Shown: positions 53,841 to 61,362 of the stretch, piece after piece
Position numbering within the stretch: position 1 is the stretch's first letter
Layout of the letters: every line of letters starts with the position of its first letter
Source of the DNA: a bacterium
Lineage (GTDB): Bacteria; SZUA-182; DTGQ01
Reading direction: 5' to 3'
DNA: 64,000 nucleotides
Assembly (NCBI GenBank): GCA_040755755.1
Contig: JBFLZW010000054.1
Location: 70,204-134,203 of the forward strand
Translations under genes and position numbers: made by a program
Notes under the pieces: generated by a model
Seen by the model: only the letters and a program-made list of their open reading frames with translations
What the model was told of the DNA's origin: nothing
Databases searched by the model: none

Positions 53841-54655
53841 ATGAAATCTTTATCTCCTGATTACAAAAAAGACCTTCTCAGGGAAATAGAGGGGTTGCCG
53901 CCTGAGAAGATAAAGGAGGTTCTGGATTTTATCAAGGCAAAAGATGTCAGATATATTTCTGGACAACTAAATGGCAAGAGATGGAGAGGGAAGCCGCCAA
54001 AGACAAAAGAGGCAGGCAATATCATAAAAGAAAAATATAAAATCATAGAGAAAGACATTCTTAAAATAGTTCAGGAAATTAAGAAGAAAGACTCTACCCA
54101 TGTGTCTGATTATGATTGGCTATTTGATAGGCTCCACCAAACAGACGTCTCTACGGACATGGAATATCAAAAAACTTATAAGAATTATTGGAGAATGAAT
54201 AGAAGGGCTTTACCTGATGAATGGTTTAAAAAATACTTTGAAATCTTAGAAGAAGCTAAATACTGCGAAAAAGCTAAATACTGCGAAGTCGATATATCTA
54301 AAATATGCCTTGATTTATATAATATTAAAAACACAAGAGGAGAAAAAAGTCTGCAGTTCTCGTTTGCAACTAAACTAGCTCATATGATCGATAATAATAG
54401 CCCTATTTATGATAACTTTATCCGAAGCTTCTATCAATTATCTTTCCCTTCAAGGAATAAAAAAAAATAGAAGATCGACTAGATCAGGTTATGCATATTC
54501 TCATTTCTTTAAGGAAAGAATATACAATGGTTCTTACTGAGGGATTCTTAAAAAATAGTATACAAATATGGAGAGAATCATTTCAGCCTAAACATTTTTC
54601 AGAAATAAAAATAATTGATTCCTTAGTCTGGAGCTTTAGTAAGATATACGCATAA
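53841..54655 (+). pseudogene. Hypothetical protein split by a -1 frameshift at an A9 run
   Basis: The first frame (53841-54470) gives 209 residues and stops at TAG after AAA-AAA-AAA (54459-54467). A shift of -1 at that A run opens a further 62 residues to TAA at 54655, with helical, basic composition (LDQVMHILISLRKEYTMVL) continuous with the first part. The N-terminus YKKDLLREIEGLPPEKIKEVLDFIK resembles DUF2281-type antitoxin helices; the rest (FDRLHQ, RALPDEWF, SLQFSFATKLAHMI) is of unknown family. It may be decayed, misassembled, or read by slippage. Confidence 0.6.
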
Positions 54656-54764
54656 TATTTTTCAGTTTTCTGCCAATGGCTTAAAGGAAGTATTTGAAAG
54701 CATTAAGAAAGTAATACGGCATCAAACCAGGGGATGAAACAAAAAATAGAAAGGCACATTTGCA

Positions 54765-54989
54765 ATGCACCAAGTTGATATAACACAAGCCAAACAGCAT
54801 CTATCCGAACTTATTGAGCAAACTATCAGCGGAGAGGATGTTGTTATTACTAAAGGTGGCCAACCGGTTGTCAAGCTTGTCGCTATCAGTAAGGGTAAGA
54901 AGCAGCGACAGTTTGGAAGTGCAAGGGGCCTTATCAAGATACCTGATGACTTCAATGAGCCACTTGAAGATTTTGAGGAGTATATGTAA
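54765..54989 (+). CDS. Phd/YefM-type antitoxin
   Basis: 74 residues. N-terminal Phd fold HQVDITQAKQHLSELIEQTISGEDVVITKGGQPVVKLV, then a short acidic tail that would bind the toxin. Represses its own operon in known members. It overlaps the PIN gene by one base (TAATG). Confidence 0.88.
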   Translation: MHQVDITQAKQHLSELIEQTISGEDVVITKGGQPVVKLVAISKGKKQRQFGSARGLIKIPDDFNEPLEDFEEYM

Positions 54990-55375
54990 TGCGTGCGCTC
55001 CTTGATACAAGTTGTTTCCTGTGGTTTATTGCTGGTAGTGATAATCTGAGCATCAATGCCCGGAACTTCATTGTCGACATAAACAATGAACTTGTTCTGA
55101 GTATTTCGAGTCTATGGGAAATAGTAATCAAGGTGAGTATTGGTAGACTTGAGTTATTAAGGCCATTTGAGCAGCTCATCCCGGAGCAACTAAACGAGAA
55201 TGAAATAGATATATTGCCAATAGAATTGAGCCATCTTTCAACGGTTATGGAATTGCCGTTTCATCATCGAGATCCGTTTGATCGGTTGATAATTGCGCAG
55301 GGCATTACGGAGAGGCTTCCGGTGATTAGCAATGACAATGTTTTTCATGAGTATCCTATTGAAATAATATGGTGA
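54989..55375 (+). CDS. PIN-domain toxin (VapC-like)
   Basis: 128 residues. Acidic PIN residues in LLDTSCFLWFI, WEIVIK and HHRDPFDRLIIAQ, and ISNDN near the end. Such toxins are Mg2+-dependent ribonucleases that cut tRNA, rRNA or mRNA. Paired with the Phd gene just upstream. Confidence 0.9.
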   Translation: MRALLDTSCFLWFIAGSDNLSINARNFIVDINNELVLSISSLWEIVIKVSIGRLELLRPFEQLIPEQLNENEIDILPIELSHLSTVMELPFHHRDPFDRLIIAQGITERLPVISNDNVFHEYPIEIIW

Positions 55376-55426
55376 GCAATGAGCAGTCGTCCCCTGTTGA
55401 AATAGCCAGAATAGTCAGTATCGCGT

Positions 55427-55477
55427 TAGGTTCACAACACGAAAAATACGTATACAAATCATAGGCTCAGCCTATGA
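55427..55477 (+). promoter_or_regulatory. 51-base element with palindrome, copy 1
   Basis: Starts TAGGTTCACAACAC, then an A-rich part and TATACAA, and ends in CATAGGCTCAGCCTATG, a 7-bp hairpin with loop TCA. A second copy of the same length is at 58970-59020, whose hairpin has lost one pair on both sides. It lies 12 bases upstream of the TumA-like start. Confidence 0.65.
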
Positions 55478-55488
55478 GGCCAAGAGAC

Positions 55489-55839
55489 ATGACTATACTT
55501 GATAAAGTCAAAGAGCTTGAAAAATATATTGCTTCTGGCAAGTCGGCGGTTGATCCGGTAATGGACATTGCTCTTGATAAATTACTGGAGCGTGAAATCG
55601 GTCGAATGCTTGAGTTAAGAATACGATTGGCCAATCAACTTAAGGAATTCGAAGAGAAATATGCTTTAGTTTCATCCGATTTTTACAGATGCTATGAAAA
55701 TGGCGAAATGGGTGATGCAACGGACTTTGTTGAGTGGGCAGCTACTGTGGAAATGCTGGTGAATACCGAAAGGTGGCTGGCATTATTGAGGCAAGATGCT
55801 GACTCATGTATCCAGTTGTTAGGCAATACTTTGATTTAA
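55489..55839 (+). CDS. TumA-like antitoxin (partner of cut toxin)
   Basis: 116 residues from ATG 55489 (ATG 55474 adds five). Helical: DKVKELEKYIASGKSAVDPVMDIALDKLL, FEEKYALVSSDFYRCYENGEMGDATDFVEWAATVEML. It resembles the proteins that precede TumE/DUF6516 toxins. The downstream toxin frame is truncated after 30 residues. Confidence 0.6.
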   Translation: MTILDKVKELEKYIASGKSAVDPVMDIALDKLLEREIGRMLELRIRLANQLKEFEEKYALVSSDFYRCYENGEMGDATDFVEWAATVEMLVNTERWLALLRQDADSCIQLLGNTLI

Positions 55840-55898
55840 TTGATGCCCGCTTGATTGAAAGTTCAGTCATTATGGGTAGTACTCGCAATTATACTTAG
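55806..55898 (+). pseudogene. Truncated TumE-type toxin remnant
   Basis: Overlaps the end of the antitoxin. From ATG 55806 the frame encodes VRQYFDLIDARLIESSVI and stops after 30 residues, matching only the N-terminus of a TumE/DUF6516-type toxin. The full toxin of another TumE unit is present at 60019-60414. Confidence 0.6.
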
Positions 55899-56018
55899 CT
55901 CATTACAAGGGAAAGCGGCCTCGCCCGTTCGCTCCAAAGCGGCTACCCTATAATATGGGTACCGCCGCTCAAGGCAAATAAATACGTAGTGGGATTTTTA
56001 CCCGTAGGAGCAATAATC

Positions 56019-56324
56019 GTGAAATTACAAGCTAATGGAAAGATCTCTCAAACAAGTCGAAAAGATAGCCCTAGGATATCGGCTGAAATTAGAATTGATA
56101 AAAGCAAGCATCCAAATTTTCCTCATAAAAAAGATGATGAGTTGCCTGTTTGTTTGTTCATAGGTCAAGTTAGACATCAAACTGTTATACGGGAACGTAA
56201 TGGAGTTAAAAGACATTATTGGATATCTCAAAAAGAGGGATTGTGGGAATTATTAGAAAAACATGGATACTCTCTCAATGAGAGCGTCTTACTAGACATA
56301 GATACAAATGAAAATCCGATTTGA
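56019..56324 (+). CDS. Hypothetical basic protein before an HNH gene
   Basis: 101 residues from GTG 56019 (TAGGAG upstream; an earlier start at 55989 adds ten). Basic and strand-rich (HPNFPHKKDDELPVCLFIG, GVKRHYWISQKEGLWELLEK). Not recognised. It overlaps the HNH gene by 17 bases, so the two may act together. Confidence 0.55.
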   Translation: MKLQANGKISQTSRKDSPRISAEIRIDKSKHPNFPHKKDDELPVCLFIGQVRHQTVIRERNGVKRHYWISQKEGLWELLEKHGYSLNESVLLDIDTNENPI

Positions 56325-56559
56325 AAGAATATATGGGGAAGCAGGGAAACATTTTATACATGTTCATCATCTTATCCCACTTTCTGAAATTCGAGCAGAG
56401 TACGTAGTAGATGGAAAGAAAGATTTACTTCCTGTTTGCCCTAACTGTCACGCGATTATCCACAGATTTAATCCCTGCTTATCAATAGAGGAACTGAGGG
56501 CTATTATCCAAGAGCAGCGTGAGCGTTTTAACCGGAAAAAGGCTCAATCTCTTCCCTGA
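56308..56559 (+). CDS. HNH nuclease domain protein (short)
   Basis: 83 residues carrying the core of an HNH/McrA-like endonuclease: HVHHLIPLSEI, DLLPVCPNCHAIIHR. The usual upstream zinc-binding CxxC region is absent, so it is either N-terminally truncated or completed by the overlapping upstream protein. HNH proteins cleave DNA; target unknown. Confidence 0.75.
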   Translation: MKIRFERIYGEAGKHFIHVHHLIPLSEIRAEYVVDGKKDLLPVCPNCHAIIHRFNPCLSIEELRAIIQEQRERFNRKKAQSLP

Positions 56560-56599
56560 TGCCGGGTAAGTTGAATAGCCCAAAAGGGGAATACCGGGA

Positions 56600-57547
56600 G
56601 TGAAAGAAATAATGAGTAGTACCCATACACGGGGCACAGATGATGCTTTTTACAACCTGATGTTTATTGGTGCAGAAGCGGTTCTTAAGCTCCTGGGAGT
56701 AAAAGATCCAACCGGGTATGAGGCTAAAGCCGTTGTGCTGAAAGGGAAGGAGGTTCGCCCGGACATTATGGCTCTGCCAAGAGGCACTGGCCGGGAATCT
56801 AAAGAGCGGGTCTATATCGAGTTTCAGGGCTACAGGAGTGATATGATCCGTTATTCCCTAGCTTCCAAGGTGGCCCTGTCTTGTGCTCAGGAGCGATATA
56901 CCGGGCCGGTCCTGGCCGGGATTATCTTCACCGATTCAGAGTATCAGGAAGACGCCCTGCCTTTCAATCTTGCGAGCCTGGATGGGGTATTCTCGATTCA
57001 GGGGAGGTTCAAGGAGATCGTTTTGACCAGCTATTCGGAAGGTCAGTTAATGGCCATTGATTCCCGGCTGGTGGTCCTGGCTCCGTTTACGGTTTCCCGG
57101 CAGTTGACAAAAGATGACCTCATGGATCGAAGCCGAATATGGGTAGATACAGCCTATAAGGCCTATCCGAAGAATCTTCACCAGAATGTCTTCAACGTTC
57201 TGGCTCTGTTTCTTCTGAATCGGTTTCGGGACCTGTCACGAGAGGAGGTAATACAAATGTTAGACTTTGATCTGGCCCAGACCAGGGCAGGACAGGATAT
57301 CTTTCAGGAAGGCAGAGAGAAAGGAAGGCTGGAAGGAATAGAAGAGGGAATAGAGAAAGGAAGGCTGGAGGGGTTGATCGAAGCTATCAAATTAGGTATG
57401 GAATTGAAATTTGGATTAGAGGGATTGACGCTGTTACCGAGGATAGAAAAAGAAAAGGACATAACCAGGCTCGATATCATTAAAGAGGCAATAAAAATAG
57501 CCACGAGCGTAAAAGAGATAGAGAAATTACTGGGGAGCGAACCCTGA
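56600..57547 (+). CDS. DUF2887 PD-(D/E)XK-like nuclease
   Basis: 315 residues from GTG 56600 (AAAGGGGA upstream); ATG 56612 is possible. N-terminal TDDAFYNLMF, RPDIMALPRG, YIEFQGYRSDMI with Glu/Gln of a PD-(D/E)XK-type core, and a charged, helical tail with GREKGRLEGIEEGIEKGRLEG typical of Rpn/DUF2887-type proteins. Related to RpnA-like putative transposases/nucleases. A broken copy of its 3' half lies just downstream. Confidence 0.8.
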   Translation: MKEIMSSTHTRGTDDAFYNLMFIGAEAVLKLLGVKDPTGYEAKAVVLKGKEVRPDIMALPRGTGRESKERVYIEFQGYRSDMIRYSLASKVALSCAQERYTGPVLAGIIFTDSEYQEDALPFNLASLDGVFSIQGRFKEIVLTSYSEGQLMAIDSRLVVLAPFTVSRQLTKDDLMDRSRIWVDTAYKAYPKNLHQNVFNVLALFLLNRFRDLSREEVIQMLDFDLAQTRAGQDIFQEGREKGRLEGIEEGIEKGRLEGLIEAIKLGMELKFGLEGLTLLPRIEKEKDITRLDIIKEAIKIATSVKEIEKLLGSEP

Positions 57548-57554
57548 CCAGCTC

Positions 57555-58040
57555 GTATAGACGGTATAGGTAGATACAGATTATAAGGTCTATCCTGAGC
57601 ATCTGCACCAGGACGTCCTCAACGTTCTGGCTTTGTTTCTGCTGAACCGGTTCCGGGATCTATCAGGAGAGGAGGTAATGCGAATGAGTCGGATTTTTGA
57701 TCCATCACGAGAGGCTATAAAAGAAATATTAGGCTTTGATCTGGCTGAAACCAGGGCAGGACAGGATATCTTTCAGGAAGTCATAAAGAAAGTAAGGCAG
57801 GATGGAATAGAAGAGGGCATAAAGATAGGAAGGTTGGAGGGGCTTTTCGAAGCTATCAAATTGGGTATGGGATTGAAATTCGGGTTAGAGGGGATAAAGC
57901 TGTTACCGAGGATAGCAAAAGAAAAGGACATAACCAAACTCGATACCATTAAAACGGCGATAAGATTAGCCACGAGCGTAAAGGATATATTAGCCACGAG
58001 CGTAAAGGATATAGAAGAATTGCTGGAGATCGAGTCTTGA
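57555..58040 (+). pseudogene. Broken copy of the DUF2887 3' half
   Basis: Starts about 57555 with VDTDYKVYPEHLHQDVLNVLALFLLNRF, which mirrors VDTAYKAYPKNLHQNVFNVLALFLLNRF of the full gene, and runs to a stop at 58040 with the same helical tail (RAGQDIFQE, GLFEAIKLGMGLKFGLEGIKLLPRIAKEKD). No start or N-terminal nuclease part. A 13-residue insertion (RMSRIFDPSREAI) sits after RDLSGEEV. It is a partial tandem duplicate, already diverged. Confidence 0.8.
57966..58013 (+). repeat. 24-bp exact tandem repeat
   Basis: Two identical 24-base units (57966-57989 and 57990-58013) each coding LATSVKDI inside the broken DUF2887 copy. The full gene has a single similar unit (IATSVKEI). Confidence 0.9.
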
Positions 58041-58222
58041 ATGATCAGTAAGTGCCTAGGCAGGAGGGCGTTGCTTGCATCATCGGCGGTTCCTTACAGA
58101 TATAATGATGATTAGCTATATTGCAGCTATCTTTCTGGAAATCTCTGGAAATCTATTGAATTAAGACCTTCTCCAACATACCCTGCTTAAATACTTAAAT
58201 ACATAAGGGGAAAATTAGGATA

Positions 58223-58453
58223 ATGATTCACGAACTAGATACCGTTATCCTTTCTCATGACATTGATGAATATAGTTTGAAAGCGGGCGATGTAGGAGCA
58301 GTTGTGCATTGCCATGAGAATGGCGCTGCATGTGAGGTTGAATTTGTAACCTCCGAGGGTGAGACAGTTGCCCTTTTAACACTTACGCAGGAAGACATTC
58401 GTCCAATGCAGGGCAGGGAAATTTTGCATGTTCGGGAGCTTGCATCAAGGTGA
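58223..58453 (+). CDS. DUF4926-family protein
   Basis: 76 residues: HELDTVILSHDIDEYSLKAGDVGAVVHCHENGAACEVEFV and VALLTLTQEDIRPM, a short beta-barrel-like sequence shared by DUF4926. Such proteins often sit in small TA-like gene pairs; function not known. It follows 180 bases of gene-free sequence. Confidence 0.75.
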   Translation: MIHELDTVILSHDIDEYSLKAGDVGAVVHCHENGAACEVEFVTSEGETVALLTLTQEDIRPMQGREILHVRELASR

Positions 58454-58492
58454 AAGGCCAGCAATATTCAATACAGGTCGCCAAATGTATTA

Positions 58493-58717
58493 ATGAGAGC
58501 GAAGGGATTGGTAATCAGAGAGCTTACAAGAAAGAAAAACAAGTATATATTTATGGTTAAAACTTTTGAGAAGAAATACCACATGGAATTTAAGGATCTT
58601 GAGAAAGCACATAAAGGCCAGAAAGTGGATTATGAACTTGAAAAAGATTACTTCGACTGGGATATGGCTGTAACTGTTCTGGAGGATATTGAAGAAGAAA
58701 TGAAGGAAATGGAATGA
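58493..58717 (+). CDS. Hypothetical small protein, unknown family
   Basis: 74 residues, strongly charged (28 acidic/basic residues in the last 40), ending VLEDIEEEMKEME. Not recognised. It sits directly before the broken hicB and could be a degenerate or unusual antitoxin partner, but no evidence supports this beyond position. Confidence 0.5.
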   Translation: MRAKGLVIRELTRKKNKYIFMVKTFEKKYHMEFKDLEKAHKGQKVDYELEKDYFDWDMAVTVLEDIEEEMKEME

Positions 58718-58743
58718 AAGAAGGTATTGAAAAGATATTCCAT

Positions 58744-58958
58744 ATGTACAAGTATGAAATTATCCTTTCCTGGAGCAATGGGATCAGGTCTTTGTTGCCG
58801 AAGTGCCAGAGTTGCCCGGCTGCATGGCGCATGGTGATACGCAGGAATCAGCATTGGTGAATGCAAAGGAAGCAATTCAATTGTGGATCGATACGGCGAA
58901 AGAGTTTGGTGATCCGATACCGGCGGAGCCAAGATGCAGGCGGCTTCTGTTGGCATAG
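58744..58958 (+). pseudogene. hicB: HicB-like antitoxin broken by a frameshift
   Basis: The start MYKYEIILSWS and the continuation QVFVAEVPELPGCMAHGDTQESALVNAKEAIQLWIDTAKEFGDPIP are in different frames; the switch (-1) falls at about 58771-58779. Together they match HicB antitoxins such as the intact one at 61355-61564. No HicA toxin lies upstream. Confidence 0.8.
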
Positions 58959-58969
58959 CCAATATGGAG

Positions 58970-59020
58970 TAGGTTCACAACACAAAAAAAAATCTATACA
59001 ATATCATAGCTCAGCTATGA
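58970..59020 (+). promoter_or_regulatory. 51-base element with palindrome, copy 2
   Basis: Same TAGGTTCACAACAC start and same length as 55427-55477; it ends in CATAGCTCAGCTATG, a 6-bp hairpin with the loop TCA. The A-rich middle differs. It starts 11 bases after the broken hicB and lies about 80 bases upstream of the RelE-type pair. Confidence 0.65.
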
Positions 59021-59101
59021 ATGGTATTTTTTTAAAATGCCTAAGTTGTGGCCAATTGATACAAAATGGCGGATTACGCCTCGCCTCAAGGAGAATAGAT
59101 A

Positions 59102-59332
59102 ATGGCATCAGCAATAAGTACAACAATGATGAAAATGATCGAGACACTTCCAGAAGAACTTCAAGAGAGAGTTCTCGATCATATGAGAGATTACATTGAG
59201 GACATTAGGGAAGAGATGAAATGGAGAGAATCTTTCTCCAAGTCACAAGGCAAGTTGGTCGCTGCCGCTCGGCAGGCTCGAAAAGAGATCGCTGAAGGCA
59301 GGGCGGCACCTCTCGACCTGGAGAAGTTATGA
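59102..59332 (+). CDS. RelE-partner antitoxin
   Basis: 76 residues: METLPEELQERVLDHMRDYIEDIREEMKWRESFSKSQGKLV, with a helical, acidic-basic composition typical of small antitoxins. Overlaps the toxin gene by 4 bases (ATGA). AAGGAGAAT precedes the ATG. Confidence 0.75.
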   Translation: MASAISTTMMKMIETLPEELQERVLDHMRDYIEDIREEMKWRESFSKSQGKLVAAARQARKEIAEGRAAPLDLEKL

Positions 59333-59592
59333 ATTCAGCGACGCTGCCGTCATTTTGGGAGAGATACCATAAACTTGATCAAAGCATCAAGGGTATCGTG
59401 AAAAAAGCATATCGCCTATGGGCAGAGGACCCGTTTCACCCCTCGTTACGTTTTAAGTGCATCAACCAAGCTGAAAGTATCTGGGCAGTCCGCGTAACAC
59501 TGGGATACAGAGCCTTGGGGGTTCTTGATGGAGACACGGTGACGTGGTTCTGGGTGGGGAGTCACGATGATTACGAGCGATTTTTTGGATGA
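59329..59592 (+). CDS. RelE/ParE-superfamily toxin
   Basis: 87 residues. FWERYHKLDQSIKGIVKKAYRLWAEDPFHPSLRFK at the start and WAVRVTLGYRALGVLDGDTVTWFWVGSHDDYERFF at the end are the RelE-fold segments. RelE-type toxins cleave mRNA at the ribosome or inhibit gyrase; which is not visible. Pairs with the preceding antitoxin. Confidence 0.82.
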   Translation: MNSATLPSFWERYHKLDQSIKGIVKKAYRLWAEDPFHPSLRFKCINQAESIWAVRVTLGYRALGVLDGDTVTWFWVGSHDDYERFFG

Positions 59593-59750
59593 GAGATTAG
59601 CCATAAGAGTAGAACTCTGTCCTAATTACTTTGATTTACAGTAAGTTATCGACCGTAAGAAATTATAACAAACTTTATTATTAGGAAAATTGCGGAAGCA
59701 TTAACTGCGACTTACAAGATAGCCCAAAAGTTCGAGAAAGCGGATTGCTT

Positions 59751-60047
59751 ATGACTAGTATAGAAGCTATTGAAAAACTTTCAAAAAAATACTCGAGTTC
59801 ACCTGATGAATTTATCCGGCATGGCTCCACCCTGGCCATACAAGAGAGAAAAAGAGATCTCCAGATTGAGAGGCTTGAAATACTTGCGCGATATGATGAG
59901 GTCACAACTGTTGAAGAATTAGAAGAAAAAATCAGAGAAGGTACAGTATCAGAACATCCTGCGTGGGAAGATCTGATTGAGATAAAAAACATTGAGGCTG
60001 AAATTAGAGAAATAGATAATGATCTTAGAATGTTACAACAAGCTTAG
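59751..60047 (+). CDS. TumA-type antitoxin
   Basis: 98 residues (ATG 59751; a start at 59745 adds two): SIEAIEKLSKKYSSSPDEFI, RDLQIERLEILARYDE and LRMLQQA, all helical. It precedes and overlaps a DUF6516 toxin, so is the probable antitoxin; recognised mainly by this position. Confidence 0.6.
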   Translation: MTSIEAIEKLSKKYSSSPDEFIRHGSTLAIQERKRDLQIERLEILARYDEVTTVEELEEKIREGTVSEHPAWEDLIEIKNIEAEIREIDNDLRMLQQA

Positions 60048-60414
60048 AGCGATAGCCAATAGCGAATACGATGATATTATAAAAGAAAGCTATATCATAT
60101 TCAGTTATACTGGTAGAGCAAGAAAATTGCGGTTGCAGCTTGTTGATAATACTTTCATAGATATCTGGTACTCTCTTGAAGGAGAGTATTCATTTCATTG
60201 GGAGCAAAGGTATCTAAGAGATACGCTCTACAGGCATGATAATGCACCTCATAAGAGATGGGAGTATGTTAAAACTTTTCCCAAACACTGCCACGATGGC
60301 TCCCAGGAGAATGTTACAGAAAGCACCCTTTCTGATACACCTGAACAGGCAATAAGAGAGTTTCTGACTATTGTGAGGCAAAGGATAGTAGTAAGGATGA
60401 GAAGAGAAAAGTGA
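60019..60414 (+). CDS. TumE/DUF6516-family toxin
   Basis: 131 residues: KLRLQLVDNTFIDIWYSLEGEYSFHWEQRY, YRHDNAPHKRWEYVKTFPKHCHDGSQENV and PEQAIREFLTIVRQRI are the family core. Intact, unlike the remnant at 55806. TumE-type proteins are toxins of a small TA group whose target is not established in general. Confidence 0.78.
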   Translation: MILECYNKLRAIANSEYDDIIKESYIIFSYTGRARKLRLQLVDNTFIDIWYSLEGEYSFHWEQRYLRDTLYRHDNAPHKRWEYVKTFPKHCHDGSQENVTESTLSDTPEQAIREFLTIVRQRIVVRMRREK

Positions 60415-60482
60415 TTCCAGCAATGCTGTTCGATTCAATGATTTTGGTCACAAAGACGACCTCAAAACCAAAAAGCTCATCC

Positions 60483-60763
60483 ATGATCTCTGAAGAAACA
60501 ATCAGAAAGGCGGTTGATCGTTAGTAGAGACTGCGGATCCGCAGAAAATATACCTTTTTGGATCTTATGCCCGTGGTGAGGCTCGCGAACAGTCTGACTT
60601 AGACTTTCTCGTTGTTGAAAAGTCACTCAAAAGCCGCCGAACGGAGATGGTTCGTCTCCATGATGCGATACGACCAATGCGTATTCCAGTAGATATTTTA
60701 GTTGTAAGTGAGGCGGCTTTTACCGAATGGGCTGATGTTAAAGGAACTGTTATTTATTTATAA
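60483..60763 (+). pseudogene. MNT-type nucleotidyltransferase broken by a frameshift
   Basis: The end IYLFGSYARGEAREQSDLDFLVVEKSLKSRRTEMV and PVDILVVSEAAFTEWADVKGTVIYL is an intact MNT/nucleotidyltransferase core with GS and DxD; the start MISEETIRKAVDR is in another frame. Adding one T at about 60519-60522 restores the expected RLVETADPQKIYLFGS. MNT antitoxins usually pair with HEPN toxins; none is here. Confidence 0.72.
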
Positions 60764-60829
60764 GGCAAAAACTGAAGGGCGATTGTGTTATGAGAAGCCT
60801 TGAACTCGGGCATGGGAAGAGAACAGGTT

Positions 60830-61009
60830 ATGATTACCAAAGATCAGTTAAAGAAAGAAATCGATGAGCTTCCGGAAAATTTGTTGGATCGGGTTTACCA
60901 GGCAATCAATTTGATAAAAAGGGATCAACAGGCAAAGGACAAAGTTCGCTCCTTTAGATTAAAGGGGCAGTTTGATAATGTAAACATCCGCGAAAAGGCA
61001 TATAAATAA
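60830..61009 (+). CDS. DUF2281-type antitoxin-like protein (orphan)
   Basis: 59 residues from ATG 60830: MITKDQLKKEIDELPENLLDRVYQAINLIKRDQ, typical of VapB/DUF2281-type antitoxins. The usual PIN toxin does not follow; hicA comes next after 90 bases. Confidence 0.6.
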   Translation: MITKDQLKKEIDELPENLLDRVYQAINLIKRDQQAKDKVRSFRLKGQFDNVNIREKAYK

Positions 61010-61101
61010 TATACCATCTGATATAAGTCTTCGGTTTGTTCTATTATGTTCTTTTGAGAAAACCTTGTGATTAAGGATCATAAAAGGAGATGCCGCAGAG
61101 G

Positions 61102-61362
61102 ATGAGCAAATATAAAAAACTTTTGCAGCAAATACTACTTGGAAGATCCTATGATAACATCCTATTTTCTGATCTCTGCCAGTTACTGATTCATCTGGGC
61201 TTTGATGAGCGTATCCGTGGTGATCACCATATTTTTACTAAAAATGGTGTCGAGGAAATACTGAACTTGCAGCCCAAAGGAGGAAAGGCAAAGAATTATC
61301 AGGTTAAGCAAGTTCGTAATATCATTTTCCGGTATAAATTAGGAGATGGTTATTATGAATAA
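61102..61362 (+). CDS. hicA: HicA-type toxin (long form)
   Basis: 86 residues (ATG 61102; the ATG 61090 fused to its SD is less likely). LLQQILLGRSYDNILFSDLCQLLIHLGF, then RGDHHIFTKNGVEEILNLQPKG and the C-terminal tail YQVKQVRNI. HicA with this longer N-terminus is a ribonuclease-type toxin with double-stranded RNA-binding fold and catalytic His. Overlaps hicB by 8 bases. Confidence 0.88.
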   Translation: MSKYKKLLQQILLGRSYDNILFSDLCQLLIHLGFDERIRGDHHIFTKNGVEEILNLQPKGGKAKNYQVKQVRNIIFRYKLGDGYYE

